A stretch of DNA of 64,000 bases from Xenorhabdus griffiniae (GCF_037265215.1 NZ_CP147737.1:2202001-2266000); one strand, 5' to 3'. Shown: positions 26,112-37,070, counted from the stretch's first letter. A program made the numbers and translations. The notes: generated by a model from the sequence alone, not told the origin.

Positions 26112-28028
26112 GTGTCAGACGATTTTGCGAAAAATGGCATACTAGCCAAAGCCATACCAGGTTTCAAGCCACGCGATGCCCAGCGGGAAATGTCTTCGGC
26201 TATTACAGTTGCGATTAAAAAACAGCAACAATTGGTCGTAGAAGCAGGAACGGGAACCGGTAAAACATTTGCTTATCTGGTCCCTGCTTTGCGTTCCGGT
26301 AAAAAAGTGATTATTTCTACTGGTTCTAAGGCATTGCAGGATCAGCTTTACAGTCGAGATCTACCCACTATCGTTGATGCGTTAGGTTTTACTGGCAATC
26401 TGGCGCTATTAAAAGGGCGCTCAAATTATTTATGCCTTGAACGCCTTGAACAACAGTCAATCGGCAATTCCCAGTTAGAAGCTGAAGTCCTGGCGGAAGT
26501 CATCAAATTGAAGCATTGGTCAGGTGATACAACAGATGGTGATATCAGTACCTGTCATCAAGTGGCGGAAGATAGTACGGTTTGGCCATTGGTCACGAGC
26601 ACTAATGATAATTGTCTTGGCAGTGATTGCCCATCCTATCAGGAATGTTTCGTTCTGAAAGCCCGTCGAAAAGCGATGGAAGCCGATGTGGTGATTGTTA
26701 ACCATCACTTATTTATGGCAGATATGGTGGTTAAGGATAGCGGATTTGGTGAATTAATCCCGCAGGCTGATGTGGTGATTTTCGATGAGGCGCATCAGAT
26801 CCCTGATATTGCCAGCCAATATTTTGGTCAGCAATTAAGTAGCCGCCAATTGATGGACTTATCGCGCGATATCATCATGGCTTACCGTACTGAAGTGCGA
26901 GATCAGGCACAATTGCAAAAAAGTGCAGATCGTCTCAGCCAAAGTGCACAAGATTTCCGTTTGTCATTGGGTGAAAACAGTTATCGGGGTAATCTTCGTG
27001 GGGCCTTGCAACAGCAGCAGGTTCAGCGCGCATTAGTGCGGATGGACGATGCGCTTGAGCTTTGTTATGACGTGATGAAACTCTCTTTGGGGCGTTCAGC
27101 CATGTTAGATGCGGCTTTTGAACGGGCAACGGTTTACCGTAATCGTCTTAAGCGTCTGATTGATGTTAGCATACCCAATTACAGCTATTGGTTTGAAAGT
27201 TATGGGCGGCATTTTTTGCTGGCACTAACACCGTTATCTGTTGCTGACAAATTTAGTGAGATGATCCTTGAAAAATCAGGTAGTTGGATTTTTACATCGG
27301 CAACCTTGTCGGTCAATGAACAGCTAAATCATTTCACTGAACGTTTAGGGCTAAAACAGGCCCAAACATTACTCTTGTCTAGTCCCTTTGACTATCAACG
27401 TCAAATGTTATTGTGTGTTCCGCGTCACTTACCATCACCTAACCAAAATGGTGGGGCAAAATGGCTGGCTCGTATGCTAAAGCCATTAATTGAAAGCAAT
27501 AAAGGACGCTGTTTTTTCCTCTGTACTTCTCACCAAATGATGCGCAGCTTGGCGGAAGAGTTTCGTGCCAGTATGACATTGCCAGTATTGGTTCAGGGTG
27601 AAACGAGCAAGACACAACTTCTGACACAATTTATCTCTGCGGGCAATGCATTACTGGTAGCGACCAGCAGCTTTTGGGAAGGGGTGGATGTCCGCGGTGA
27701 TGCATTGTCCTGTGTTATTATTGATAAATTGCCGTTCACTGCGCCGGATGATCCTTTGCTTAAGGCCCGTATTGAGGATTGCCAACTTAAGGGCGGAGAT
27801 GCTTTTCACGAGGTCCAGCTTCCCGATGCCGTGATTGATTTGAAGCAGGGCGTTGGGCGCCTGATCCGCGATATTGATGATTATGGCGTTGTGGTTATTT
27901 GTGATAATCGGCTGGTGATGCGTCCATACGGTGAGGTTTTTCTAAACAGCCTGCCTCCCGCTTCCCGTACCCGTGATTTATCAAAAGCAATTGCGTTTCT
28001 GAACTCACGCCCACCGCGGTCTGGGTAA
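26112..28028 (+). CDS. yoaA: XPD/DinG-type ATP-dependent helicase YoaA
   Basis: 638 residues (E. coli YoaA 636). Walker A EAGTGTGKT, the DEAH box VIFDEAHQIPD, the Fe-S cluster cysteines in NYLCLERL and DNCLGSDCPSYQEC, and the helicase C motifs ATSSFWEGVDVRGD and QGVGRLIR are seen. It is a 5'-3' helicase that acts with HolC in repair of stalled replication forks. GTG start at 26112. Divergent from yoaB, followed by tsaB. Confidence 0.95.
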   Translation: MSDDFAKNGILAKAIPGFKPRDAQREMSSAITVAIKKQQQLVVEAGTGTGKTFAYLVPALRSGKKVIISTGSKALQDQLYSRDLPTIVDALGFTGNLALLKGRSNYLCLERLEQQSIGNSQLEAEVLAEVIKLKHWSGDTTDGDISTCHQVAEDSTVWPLVTSTNDNCLGSDCPSYQECFVLKARRKAMEADVVIVNHHLFMADMVVKDSGFGELIPQADVVIFDEAHQIPDIASQYFGQQLSSRQLMDLSRDIIMAYRTEVRDQAQLQKSADRLSQSAQDFRLSLGENSYRGNLRGALQQQQVQRALVRMDDALELCYDVMKLSLGRSAMLDAAFERATVYRNRLKRLIDVSIPNYSYWFESYGRHFLLALTPLSVADKFSEMILEKSGSWIFTSATLSVNEQLNHFTERLGLKQAQTLLLSSPFDYQRQMLLCVPRHLPSPNQNGGAKWLARMLKPLIESNKGRCFFLCTSHQMMRSLAEEFRASMTLPVLVQGETSKTQLLTQFISAGNALLVATSSFWEGVDVRGDALSCVIIDKLPFTAPDDPLLKARIEDCQLKGGDAFHEVQLPDAVIDLKQGVGRLIRDIDDYGVVVICDNRLVMRPYGEVFLNSLPPASRTRDLSKAIAFLNSRPPRSG

Positions 28029-28108
28029 TAAAATGTCAGGGCGATGATGTTGGGGCTATGGTAGTATAGCCCCTTGTTTTGAATCCTATATCTTGCCGGA
28101 GTTAAGGC

Positions 28109-28804
28109 ATGTCCACGCGAATTTTAGCTATTGATACTGCAACTGAAGCCTGTTCTGTTGCGCTTTGGAATGAAGGTGCTATCGAGGCACAGTTTGAAAT
28201 TTCCCCACGGGAACACACTCAACGTATTTTACCAATGGTTCAAGCGGTTTTATCAAAAGGTGGTGTGAACCTGCAACAATTGGATGCGTTAGCGTTTGGC
28301 CGTGGACCGGGCAGTTTTACCGGTGTACGGATTGGTATTGGCATCGCTCAAGGGTTGGCATTGGGCGCTGAATTACCGATGATTGGTGTTTCCTCGCTGA
28401 AAACAATGGCACAAGGGGCTTTTCGCTTAAAAGGAGCAACAAACGTTTTGGTTGCTATTGATGCGCGGATGGGAGAAGTTTACTGGGGACAATACACGCG
28501 TAATTCACAAGGTGAATGGCAGGGTGATGAAACGGAAGCAGTTTTGAAACCTGAACAAGTGCAAGAGATTATGAGTTCCTTGTCAGGAGAATGGGGAATT
28601 GCTGGAACGGGATGGGAAGCCTATCCTCAATTATTAGACAGCCATTTAGTGCTGACAGCAAGCGATGTTACTTTACCCCATGCAGAAGATATGCTGCCAC
28701 TGGCCATTCAGATGTGGGACGCGGGGGAAGCGACAGCGGTTGAACATGCTGAACCTGTTTACTTGCGTAATGAAGTGACATGGAAAAAATTGCCCGGCCG
28801 TTAA
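28109..28804 (+). CDS. tsaB: tRNA t6A threonylcarbamoyl transfer protein TsaB
   Basis: 231 residues of the ASKHA fold (E. coli TsaB/YeaZ 231). [15 protein letters not shown] at the start, then [22 protein letters not shown] and the [10 protein letters not shown] loop. It forms a heterodimer with TsaD, and with TsaE makes t6A at position 37 of ANN-decoding tRNAs; essential. It lies between yoaA and yeaY as in E. coli. Confidence 0.96.
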   Translation: MSTRILAIDTATEACSVALWNEGAIEAQFEISPREHTQRILPMVQAVLSKGGVNLQQLDALAFGRGPGSFTGVRIGIGIAQGLALGAELPMIGVSSLKTMAQGAFRLKGATNVLVAIDARMGEVYWGQYTRNSQGEWQGDETEAVLKPEQVQEIMSSLSGEWGIAGTGWEAYPQLLDSHLVLTASDVTLPHAEDMLPLAIQMWDAGEATAVEHAEPVYLRNEVTWKKLPGR

Positions 28805-28928
28805 GGAACTTCTGTCTGGCGCCATAAAATTCATGCAACTTGTGGCAGAAAGCGGTGTCCATGAGTATAAAGGGCTTACAGTATGGCTAACCAGATGGAT
28901 GGTTAGTCTAATAAGATTTGGAGGCGTT

Positions 28929-29513
28929 ATGCTCAATGGAACACACTATCGAAGCATACTGCAAACGGTAACATTATTGGGAACCCTGGTACTTGCGGGC
29001 TGTGTGTCAGTTCCTGATGTTATTAAAGGAACGACTAAAACACCGGTGGAAAACCTGCTTTCTGTCAAGAACATGCCTGAGTTATACATTGGGCATGAAG
29101 GAAGATTTGGTGGCAAAGTACTGAGTGTCTTGAATGAAAAAAGCCAGACTCGATTGGAAATATCTGCTATGCCACTAGCGGGCAATGCTTCCCCCCGTTT
29201 GGATGCACCTTCTTTGGGACGAGTGTATGCCTACGTTAATACTTTTTTAGAACCCAGTGATTTTAAAGATCACTATGTGACCGTTGTAGGTTTGATTACG
29301 GGTCTTGAAAAAGGAAGAGTAGGCAATAGCCCGTATAATTACGTTGTGATGAATGCAACGGGAGTGAAACGTTGGTATGAATCTCAGAGAATGATTCTTC
29401 CTCCTGCTGTCGGAATGGAACCATGGGGCTATTATGGCAACCCTTATGATCCGTTTTGGCGCGGTTATTCACCACTCCAGCCTGTATCAGTTGAGACAAT
29501 TTTAACCGAATAA
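28929..29513 (+). CDS. yeaY: Slp-family outer-membrane lipoprotein YeaY
   Basis: 194 residues with a lipoprotein signal (LLGTLVLAGC, lipidated Cys about 22) and the Slp domain (YIGHEGRFGGKVLSVLNEKSQTRLEI, VTVVGLITGLEKGRVG). The ATG at 28929 follows GGAGG; an upstream in-frame ATG at 28833 would bury the signal peptide. Role in the outer membrane is not well defined; in E. coli the gene responds to envelope stress. Confidence 0.9.
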   Translation: MLNGTHYRSILQTVTLLGTLVLAGCVSVPDVIKGTTKTPVENLLSVKNMPELYIGHEGRFGGKVLSVLNEKSQTRLEISAMPLAGNASPRLDAPSLGRVYAYVNTFLEPSDFKDHYVTVVGLITGLEKGRVGNSPYNYVVMNATGVKRWYESQRMILPPAVGMEPWGYYGNPYDPFWRGYSPLQPVSVETILTE

Positions 29514-29802
29514 ACCTCTTGCCAATCAAGGGGTATCTGGTGGCAGGCATTTGTCCCCCAACCAAAACAAACCTGCCACGGGTGATACCCAGGGTTATCC
29601 GTCTGTAAAAGAATCAATTTCCCGTCATGTCGTGACATAAACTCTTAATAATTATCCTTTGACTGATATGTCTTATTTATAACTATTTAGAATAATAGGA
29701 AGACTTCAAGCCAAAAATTAGGAAATAAGTGTATAATTGGCTAACTATAAATCCAAGTGATAACAATTTAGCTAATTGTTTGATAAATAATAAAAAATAC
29801 TC

Positions 29803-29829
29803 AGGCGGCAAAAGCTGCCTTATTTTTTT
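29803..29829 (+). terminator. Rho-independent terminator between yeaY and fadD
   Basis: AGGCGGC (29803-29809) pairs with GCTGCCT (29814-29820), loop AAAA, followed by TATTTTTTT. The rest of the 29514-29987 gap shows no gene. Confidence 0.85.
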
Positions 29830-29891
29830 GCAGTCATTGATAGTATTAAATTAGTGATGTGTATCGCCAACCTGAACATTGTTGCTTTGCA

Positions 29892-29908
29892 AACTGGTAC
29901 GCTGAGTT
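29892..29908. promoter_or_regulatory. Weak FadR-like site upstream of fadD
   Basis: AACTGGTACGCTGAGTT keeps the left half of the FadR operator (CTGGTACG as in E. coli fad sites) but the right half is degenerate. It lies 80-96 bases before the fadD start. Suggestive only. Confidence 0.35.
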
Positions 29909-29987
29909 AATAATTTGTTAAATGTACTAGTCAGGTTTGTTTTATGGTTAGTGGTTACATCGCAATTAGATTTCAGGAGTATTCAAC

Positions 29988-31679
29988 TTGGAAAAAGTTT
30001 GGCTAAAACATTATCCGGCAGATGTTCCGGCAGAAATCGATCCCGATCGTTATTCATCGTTGATTGAAATGTTTGAAAATGCTGTAGCGCGTTATGCCGA
30101 TCAAGTCGCATTTATCAATATGGGCGAGGTAATGACTTTCCGTAAATTGGAAGAGCGTAGCCGTGCCTTTGCTGCCTACTTACAAAATGGCTTGGGGTTG
30201 AAACAAGGAGATCGGGTAGCATTGATGATGCCCAATTTACTGCAATACCCCGTGGCATTATTTGGTATTTTGCGTGCGGGTATGGTTGTTGTAAATGTGA
30301 ATCCACTCTATACCCCGCGTGAATTGGAGCATCAGCTTAATGATAGTGGCGCATCTGCTATTGTTATCGTTTCTAACTTTGCACATACCTTAGAAAAGAT
30401 TGTCTTTAATACGCAAGTCAAGAACGTTATTTTGACGCGCATGGGTGACCAACTTTCTCGTCCTAAAGGAACCCTTGTTGATTTTGTCGTTAAATATGTC
30501 AAACGGCTTGTGCCTAAATATCACTTACCGGATGCCATTTCGTTCCGTAGTGCGATTCATAAAGGCTACCGTATGCAGTATGTCAAACCGGATGTGAAAA
30601 ACGAGGATTTGGCTTTTCTGCAATATACGGGGGGAACCACAGGGGTGGCAAAAGGTGCAATGCTGACTCATCGTAATATGCTGGCAAACCTCGAGCAAGC
30701 CAAAGCCTGTTATTCTCCGTTATTAAAGCTTGGGCAAGAGTTAGTGGTCACTGCATTGCCGTTGTACCATATCTTTGCTTTGACGATAAATTGTCTGTTC
30801 TTTATTGAATTGGGTGGGCAAAATTTGTTGATTACCAACCCTCGTGATGTAAACGGCACGGTCAAGGAACTATCGCGTTATCGCTTTACCGCACTATCAG
30901 GTGTTAACACATTATTCAACGCTTGGCTGAATAATGCGGAATTCCAGAAGCTGAATTTTTCCTCACTACGTTTATCTGTTGGTGGCGGCATGGCCGTACA
31001 ACGAGTAGTGGCTGAAAAATGGCAAAACCTGACAGGTCGTCGTCTACTGGAAGGATATGGATTGACGGAGTGTTCCCCTCTAGTTTCAGCTAACCCGCAT
31101 AACTTGACCTATTACAGTGGTAGCATTGGCTTTCCCATTGCTTCAACAGAAATCAAGTTGGTAGGGGATGATGGCAATGAAGTTTCACTGGGCGAGGTAG
31201 GTGAAATGTGGGTGCGTGGGCCACAGGTGATGAAAGGTTACTGGAATCACCCTGATGCAACGGATGAGGTATTGAAAGATGGTTGGTTGGCAACTGGGGA
31301 TATTGCCAGCGTGGATGAAAAAGGCTTTATCAGTATTGTTGATCGGAAAAAAGACATGATCCTAGTTTCTGGATTTAATGTCTATCCAAATGAAATAGAA
31401 GATATTATTTCTTCCCATCCTAAAGTGTTAGAGTCTGCTGTAGTCGGTGTTCCGAGTGAAAACTCAGGAGAAACTGTCAAAGTATTTGTGGTACGCAAAG
31501 ATCCCAGTTTGACTGAGGATGAACTGAAAACGCATTGCCGTCGTTACCTGACTGGGTATAAGGTGCCGAAGCTTATTGAGTTCCGCGATGAATTGCCGAA
31601 ATCGAATGTCGGTAAAATTCTTCGCAGAGAACTTCGCAATGAAGAATTGGCAAAAGTGGATAACGCTGCAACAAATTGA
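29988..31679 (+). CDS. fadD: Long-chain fatty acid-CoA ligase
   Basis: 563 residues (E. coli FadD 561) of the adenylate-forming family. AMP-binding [29 protein letters not shown], and the FACS signature around NGWLxTGDIA (here [17 protein letters not shown]) and [21 protein letters not shown]. It activates fatty acids as they enter the cell for beta-oxidation. The start is TTG at 29988 (as the E. coli gene also uses), with CAGGAG before it. Yeay-fadD-rnd order is conserved. Confidence 0.97.
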   Translation: MEKVWLKHYPADVPAEIDPDRYSSLIEMFENAVARYADQVAFINMGEVMTFRKLEERSRAFAAYLQNGLGLKQGDRVALMMPNLLQYPVALFGILRAGMVVVNVNPLYTPRELEHQLNDSGASAIVIVSNFAHTLEKIVFNTQVKNVILTRMGDQLSRPKGTLVDFVVKYVKRLVPKYHLPDAISFRSAIHKGYRMQYVKPDVKNEDLAFLQYTGGTTGVAKGAMLTHRNMLANLEQAKACYSPLLKLGQELVVTALPLYHIFALTINCLFFIELGGQNLLITNPRDVNGTVKELSRYRFTALSGVNTLFNAWLNNAEFQKLNFSSLRLSVGGGMAVQRVVAEKWQNLTGRRLLEGYGLTECSPLVSANPHNLTYYSGSIGFPIASTEIKLVGDDGNEVSLGEVGEMWVRGPQVMKGYWNHPDATDEVLKDGWLATGDIASVDEKGFISIVDRKKDMILVSGFNVYPNEIEDIISSHPKVLESAVVGVPSENSGETVKVFVVRKDPSLTEDELKTHCRRYLTGYKVPKLIEFRDELPKSNVGKILRRELRNEELAKVDNAATN

Positions 31680-31693
31680 GTATATTTGTACAT

Positions 31694-31722
31694 CAACAAC
31701 GCCGGTTTTACCGGCGTTGTTG
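31694..31722 (+). terminator. Terminator hairpin after fadD
   Basis: CAACAACGCCGG (31694-31705) pairs with CCGGCGTTGTTG (31711-31722) across TTTTA. The T-run after it is weak. Confidence 0.75.
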
Positions 31723-32343
31723 TGTTACAAACTTGGCACCGGTCATTATCAGATATCTGGTATATTGGGCTATAATGCTGCGGGGCTGGCGGTATTTCAT
31801 CCCCGAAGGTTGTCTTTAGAGGCCCGCTTGAAGATGCCGGAAGATTCGGGATGGAATTTGAGGCAAGGGAAAGTTAAAGAGTAAAATAAATCCGCAGAAA
31901 TTTGCGATTTCTATTGTTATGCCTAATTTTCTGTATCGCCAGATTTTGGGTTCGAAATAATCCTCGTATGTTAAAAAAGCAGATTGCTGCCCTATAGTGA
32001 TAGTAGCTTCCTTTCTCATTGAACCACGATTTCCCGTTTTCTTTCAGATAGTCATAACAGTCATAATGCTTGGTCGAGACGCCAAGTTTTTGTGGAGTTG
32101 TGAATACCTTTCATATCAGAACTAACCCTCATTCCTCCGCAAGTGTCTTACAGGTTCGTCTGATATCCCTTGGAGTAAATTTGTCAAAGTTGTGGTAAGA
32201 GAAAAGCATGTCTAATACTATAGAAACAGCTATTTGAGTGAAGGACGTCTAGAGATTTTTATTGTGTGTACATAACTGTGTACATTGTTATATTTTTTTA
32301 GTATTTATGGTTGTGTAACATAATGTATTTAAAGGATATTTTA
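31723..32343. other. Long fadD-rnd gap without a recognisable gene
   Basis: About 620 bases where E. coli has only a short gap. Short open frames exist on both strands, including an aromatic-rich minus-strand stretch near 31880-32080 (GKSWFNEKGSYYHYRAA), but none has a convincing start, ribosome site or known family. It may hold the remains of an inserted gene. The last 60 bases are T/A-rich and lead into rnd. Confidence 0.4.
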
Positions 32344-33483
32344 TTGTTTAATTGTGATTATCAGTTGATTACTACCGATGCCCAATTGCAGTCAGCCTGT
32401 GAACAGGCAAAAAAACATGCAAGAATTGCACTGGATACTGAATTTATACGTACACGGACGTATTATCCCCAATTAGGTTTGATGCAACTATTTGATGGTG
32501 AACAACTTTCTCTGATTGATCCCCTCGAAATTTCGCAATGGCAGCCCTTTAGGGAGCTATTGACTGATCCGAATGTATTAAAGTTTATCCATGCTGGCAG
32601 TGAAGATTTAGAGGTTTTTAGTAATAGTTTTCAGTGCTTGCCAGAACCCATGATTGATACTCAGGTACTGGCTGCATTTATTGGTCATCCTATGTCATGT
32701 GGCTTTGCGACATTGGTTGCTGAGTATTTACATACTGAATTGGATAAAAGTGAATCCCGCACTGATTGGTTGGCTCGGCCGTTGAGCGAAAAGCAATGTC
32801 AATATGCTGCGGCAGATGTCTACTATTTATTACCGCTGGCCGATATCTTGATGGAAAAAACAAGGCAAGTGGGGTACTTGGATGCGGCAAGAGATGAAAG
32901 TAACTTGATAGCACAACGCCGTAAAGAAGTATTGATGCCGGAATACGCTTATAAGGATATTGGTAACGCATGGCAATTGCGCCCAAGGCAATTGGCTTGT
33001 TTGAAAAAACTGGCTGCATGGCGTTTAAATCAGGCTCGTGAGCGCGATCTGGCAGTCAATTTCGTGATCCGCGAAGAAAATTTATGGCAGGTTGCCCGTT
33101 ATATGCCAACTTCTTTGGCAGAATTGAATGCGCTGGGATTGAGTGGACAAGAAATTCGTTGCCATGGTCGCCGATTATTGGCAATAGTTGCGGAGAGCAG
33201 AGATATTCCAGAAGAAGAATGTCCAGCTCAAATTGTGAATTTAGTTGATTATCCTGGTTATCGTAAGGCGTTTAAAGAAATTAAATCGTTGGTCACTCAG
33301 GTGGGGGAATCTCATCATTTCAGTGCTGAACTGCTGGCTTCTCGCCGCCAAATTAATCAGTTACTTTGTTGGCATTGGAAATTGAAAGCGCCGGAGTATC
33401 AACCTGAGTTAATCAGAGGCTGGCGAGGCAAGTTGCTGGCTGAATCTATTGCTGAAATATTGGCAAATTATTCGCAGGAATAG
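32344..33483 (+). CDS. rnd: Ribonuclease D
   Basis: 379 residues with a DEDDy exonuclease domain (RIALDTEFIRTRTYYPQLGLMQLFDG, HAGSEDLEVF, CQYAAADVYYLLPL) and two HRDC domains in the C-terminal half (QLACLKKLAAWR; HFSAELLASRRQINQLL). It trims tRNA 3' ends. I choose TTG at 32344, with AAAGGA at 32331-32336; E. coli rnd also starts with UUG. An ATG at 32323 lies in frame but has no ribosome site and adds a non-conserved lead. Confidence 0.95.
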   Translation: MFNCDYQLITTDAQLQSACEQAKKHARIALDTEFIRTRTYYPQLGLMQLFDGEQLSLIDPLEISQWQPFRELLTDPNVLKFIHAGSEDLEVFSNSFQCLPEPMIDTQVLAAFIGHPMSCGFATLVAEYLHTELDKSESRTDWLARPLSEKQCQYAAADVYYLLPLADILMEKTRQVGYLDAARDESNLIAQRRKEVLMPEYAYKDIGNAWQLRPRQLACLKKLAAWRLNQARERDLAVNFVIREENLWQVARYMPTSLAELNALGLSGQEIRCHGRRLLAIVAESRDIPEEECPAQIVNLVDYPGYRKAFKEIKSLVTQVGESHHFSAELLASRRQINQLLCWHWKLKAPEYQPELIRGWRGKLLAESIAEILANYSQE

Positions 33484-33553
33484 GATTAATTCAATCACTA
33501 TTATGGTCTTATTTGCGAGATATAAACAATCACATAGCAGGATATAAATTTGA

Positions 33554-33580
33554 TTCCCTGCCTGATATATAGGCAGGGAA
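33554..33580. terminator. Bidirectional terminator between rnd and minE
   Basis: TTCCCTGCCT (33554-33563) pairs with AGGCAGGGAA (33571-33580) with a GATATAT loop, between convergent genes. Confidence 0.8.
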
Positions 33581-33667
33581 AATTGCTTTTACTTCTTACA
33601 CTATTATTTAAATAACAAATTGTTTTAAAAATCACCACCTCAAATTAAATAGCGTTGTTTGATACTG

Positions 33668-33937
33668 CTATTTTGGTGATTCTTCAACCTCGGGTAATGT
33701 TACATTTAGTTCTAGTACAGAAATATCATCATTTTTTTGCTCAAACTGCACAGAAAGCATATCTGGATCGATTTGTACATACTTACAAATTACAGCCAGA
33801 ATATCCCGTTTCATGTCGGGCAAATAGGCAGGCTCAGAGTCACCACGGCGCCGCTCTGCTACGATGATTTGTAGCCGCTCCTTGGCGATATTGGCCGTCG
33901 GTTTTTTTCTCGACAGGAAGAAATCTAACAAAGCCAT
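33668..33937 (-). CDS. minE: Cell division topological specificity factor MinE
   Basis: 89 residues: N-terminal membrane/MinD-binding part ([31 protein letters not shown] in two pieces) and a C-terminal dimerisation domain. It drives pole-to-pole oscillation of MinCD so that the Z ring forms at midcell. It is three bases downstream of minD in the minCDE operon. Confidence 0.97.
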   Translation of the reverse strand: MALLDFFLSRKKPTANIAKERLQIIVAERRRGDSEPAYLPDMKRDILAVICKYVQIDPDMLSVQFEQKNDDISVLELNVTLPEVEESPK

Positions 33938-33940
33938 GCG

Positions 33941-34753
33941 TTACCCCCCAAACAGGCGTTTTAAAAAGCCTTTTTTTTCTTCTTCGATGAAACGGAAAGG
34001 CCGCTCTTCACCGAGTAAACGTAAAACAGTATCTTCGTATGCTTTACCTGCGTCAGAGTCTTTGTCCAAAATGACCGGTTCCCCTTGGTTGGATGAACGG
34101 AGAACAGATTGATCTTCAGGGATAACACCAAGCAAAGGAATACACAGAATTTCCAGTACATCTTCCATACTCAACATATCGCCGCGGTTCACACGCCCTG
34201 GATTATAGCGTGTCAGCAGAAGATGCTCTTTGATAGGCTCGTCACCTTGTTCTGCTCGGCGTGATTTGGATGCCAGGATACCTAAAATACGATCAGAGTC
34301 ACGAACAGAAGAGACTTCCGGGTTTGTCGTAATAATTGCTTCATCGGCAAAGTAAAGCGCCATCAATGCGCCGCTTTCAATACCAGCAGGTGAATCACAG
34401 ATAATGAACTCAAATCCCTGTTGGTCCAATTCATTCAGAATTTTTTCAACGCCGTCTCGGGTGAGTGCTTCTTTATCGCGAGTCTGGGAAGCGGGCAGAA
34501 TATAGAGATTGTCTGTGCGTTTATCTTTGATAATGGCCTGATTCAGGCTGGCGTCACCTTGAATGACGTTCACGAAGTCAAAAACCACACGGCGTTCACA
34601 TCCCATAATGAGGTCGAGGTTTCGTAAACCGATATCAAAATCAATAACGACGGTTTTTTTTCCTTTTTGGGCGAGGCCGGTAGCAATGGCCGCGCTTGAA
34701 GTGGTTTTGCCAACGCCACCTTTACCAGATGTAACAACAATAATGCGTGCCAT
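33941..34753 (-). CDS. minD: Septum site-determining ATPase MinD
   Basis: 270 residues. The deviant Walker A GKGGVGKTTSSAAIA, CDSPAGIESGA, and the C-terminal amphipathic membrane-targeting helix (KKGFLKRLFGG) are all present. ATP-bound dimers bind the membrane and recruit MinC. Middle gene of minCDE. Confidence 0.98.
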   Translation of the reverse strand: MARIIVVTSGKGGVGKTTSSAAIATGLAQKGKKTVVIDFDIGLRNLDLIMGCERRVVFDFVNVIQGDASLNQAIIKDKRTDNLYILPASQTRDKEALTRDGVEKILNELDQQGFEFIICDSPAGIESGALMALYFADEAIITTNPEVSSVRDSDRILGILASKSRRAEQGDEPIKEHLLLTRYNPGRVNRGDMLSMEDVLEILCIPLLGVIPEDQSVLRSSNQGEPVILDKDSDAGKAYEDTVLRLLGEERPFRFIEEEKKGFLKRLFGG

Positions 34754-34776
34754 GAAGCGATTCCTTGTTATAAGGG

Positions 34777-35460
34777 CTAGACTAAAGTTTCAATAGTTAA
34801 TTCATTGTTCACCAGACGTAATTTTGCTGCCTTGCCAACAAAATTTTCTGGAATTTTCTCGCTGAGCCAATATTGACCTGCTATAGAGGTGAGTTCAGCG
34901 TTTAAATGGGTGCAGAAAATCTGGCTTTCTTGATCACCAGATGCGCCTGCTAATACTCGTCCACGCAGCACACCATATATATGAATATTTCCATCAGCGA
35001 TTAATTCTGCACCAGCGCTCACATTATTTGTCACAATAAGATCACTGTTTGGTGCATAAATTCTTTGTCCTGAACGAACAGGTGTATTAATTATACGAGT
35101 TTTTTTGAAAATAGGTTCAGCCGGTTTATTTTCTTGAGTAAGAACTTTCTGACTTTTACCTTCTTTCAATAAAGGAAGCTCAGATTTTAGAACAACTTCT
35201 CGTTGCTCTTCGTTTTGGCAACCGCTGATGCCAACGATGCGCAACCCTACTGACTCAATGGCTCGGTGGAGTGCGAAGAGATCTGCATCGACAGGGAGAG
35301 CGGATATATTGATAACAACGGGCGCATTTTTCAGGAATTCGGGCGCTTGCTCCATTTTTTCCTGCATAGCTTTATGAATAACTTCCGGCTGGTCATCATA
35401 TAAATGAACGACCGAAAGCGTAAAATTACTGCCTTTTAGCTCAATTGGCGATTGTGACAT
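34777..35460 (-). CDS. minC: Septum formation inhibitor MinC
   Basis: 227 residues with the MinC_N domain ([15 protein letters not shown]) and the beta-helical MinC_C domain ([42 protein letters not shown], here [10 protein letters not shown]). It blocks FtsZ assembly away from midcell. First gene of minCDE; divergent from ycgL. Confidence 0.97.
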   Translation of the reverse strand: MSQSPIELKGSNFTLSVVHLYDDQPEVIHKAMQEKMEQAPEFLKNAPVVINISALPVDADLFALHRAIESVGLRIVGISGCQNEEQREVVLKSELPLLKEGKSQKVLTQENKPAEPIFKKTRIINTPVRSGQRIYAPNSDLIVTNNVSAGAELIADGNIHIYGVLRGRVLAGASGDQESQIFCTHLNAELTSIAGQYWLSEKIPENFVGKAAKLRLVNNELTIETLV

Positions 35461-35616
35461 CGATATTCTGACTCAGCAAGGTTAAGTTTCCCAAGGTAGT
35501 TTACACAAACATTTTCCTAAGCCTCTGGGAGACGATATTCTTAGATATAATAAGCATGTTATAGTTAGTGAATTATTCAAGCAAGTCACAGCGTTAATTT
35601 AAAAGAGTTTATAACA

Positions 35617-35898
35617 ATGATTTGTGTAATCTACAGAAGCCCAAAACGTGACCAAACATATCTGTATATTGAAAAAAGAGGCGATTTTTCGCGCGTTCCT
35701 GACGAGTTGTTAAAAGCGTTTGGTGAACCTCAATATTCAATGATGATTTCATTATCTGAAAGAAAAAAACTGGCTAATGCTGATATTGAAAAAGTAAAAA
35801 CCGCGTTAAGTGAGCAAGGTTTTTACCTGCAAGTACCACCGCCAGTGGAAAGTTTGCTCAATACGCACCTGGCACCAAATAAGCCGCCTAAACAATAA
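35617..35898 (+). CDS. ycgL: YcgL-domain protein
   Basis: 93 residues matching E. coli YcgL ([59 protein letters not shown], shown in parts). A small alpha/beta protein of unknown function conserved in gammaproteobacteria, divergently placed next to minC as in relatives. Confidence 0.93.
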   Translation: MICVIYRSPKRDQTYLYIEKRGDFSRVPDELLKAFGEPQYSMMISLSERKKLANADIEKVKTALSEQGFYLQVPPPVESLLNTHLAPNKPPKQ

Positions 35899-35947
35899 AA
35901 ATTGCGGGTAACTGTCTGAGCCTGAATTATTGAGGAGGAGCCGATTT

Positions 35948-37033
35948 ATGAAATTAATCACTGGGCTGACTTTATTGACAGCAACTTTGCTGGCAGGGTG
36001 CAGTACATTAAGTGGCAAACAATTGTACCATCCATCCGTGTTGGCTTCACGATCCCACGCCGAAGTCAGGGCATTGGAGCAAGATTTTCCATTGAGTGCC
36101 CGTGAACCATCACAGTTCCCCGCCTATGTGGTCTTGTTAAAACAGCAAGCCAGAGAGCAAGGGATCAGTGAAAAAACATTAGATCGAGCATTTACCAATA
36201 TCCATTTTATCCCGCGCGTTATTAAAGCCGATCGTAACCAGCCAGAAAAGAAAGTGACTCTGGATGATTATCTGACGCGTGTCTTGCCAGCCTGGAAGAT
36301 TGAGCAGGGTGCCAGGGAATATGAGGATAATAAGCCCCTGTTAGCAAGGATCAGCCATCAATACGGTGTACCCGAAGCTTATATTGTTGCTTTGTGGGGA
36401 TTAGAAAGTGGTTTTGGCAAATTTCAGGGAAAAGAAGATGTCATTTCGGCTTTATCTACGCTGGCTTTTGAGGGACGCCGAGAAGTGTTTTTTATCAGAC
36501 AGTTACTGGCAGCGTTAGAAATAATTGAAAATCAATATATTGATAAAGATCAGGCGCTAAAAGGTTCTTGGGCGGGCGCAATGGGACAAAACCAATTTAT
36601 GCCAACCTCTTACTTAACGTATGGTGCCGATGGCGATGGTGATGGTCAAATTGATATTTGGCGTAATAAAGCAGATGTTTTTGCTTCGACTGCCAATTAC
36701 TTACATAAGGAAGGATGGAAACCGAGCTTACCTTGGGGATATGCCATTTCGTTACCTACAGGCTTTGATATCGCTTTAGAAGGCGTTAAACCCGAACAGG
36801 GAAAAACCATTGCTCAATGGCAGGCATTGGGAATTTCATCTCCGCATTTTGCTAAATTACCTGCAAATACGAAAGGTTGGATAGTCATACCTGATGATTC
36901 GGCTCAACGGGCATTTTGGGTGACTCAAAATTTCCGCACTATTATGCACTGGAATCGCTCTTACTATTTTGCCCTCAGTGTTGGTATGATGGCAGACGGT
37001 ATTATGCAACGTACTCATTTTCTCACTCGCTGA
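35948..37033 (+). CDS. MltB-type lytic murein transglycosylase (lipoprotein)
   Basis: 361 residues. Lipoprotein signal TLLAGCS (Cys about 18), then a GH103 domain with the catalytic Glu in WGLESGFGKF, followed by GAMGQNQFMPTSYLTYG, DGDGDGQIDIW and the C-terminal SVGMMADGI. It cleaves the MurNAc-GlcNAc bond with 1,6-anhydro formation, acting at the outer-membrane side of the periplasm. GAGGAGGAG sets the ATG at 35948. It is a paralogue-type relative of MltB, not MltB itself by context (beside ycgL, ycgM). Confidence 0.9.
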   Translation: MKLITGLTLLTATLLAGCSTLSGKQLYHPSVLASRSHAEVRALEQDFPLSAREPSQFPAYVVLLKQQAREQGISEKTLDRAFTNIHFIPRVIKADRNQPEKKVTLDDYLTRVLPAWKIEQGAREYEDNKPLLARISHQYGVPEAYIVALWGLESGFGKFQGKEDVISALSTLAFEGRREVFFIRQLLAALEIIENQYIDKDQALKGSWAGAMGQNQFMPTSYLTYGADGDGDGQIDIWRNKADVFASTANYLHKEGWKPSLPWGYAISLPTGFDIALEGVKPEQGKTIAQWQALGISSPHFAKLPANTKGWIVIPDDSAQRAFWVTQNFRTIMHWNRSYYFALSVGMMADGIMQRTHFLTR

Positions 37034-37070
37034 AAATCAAATCCTGAAAACAAAATAAAGGAACCATGTT

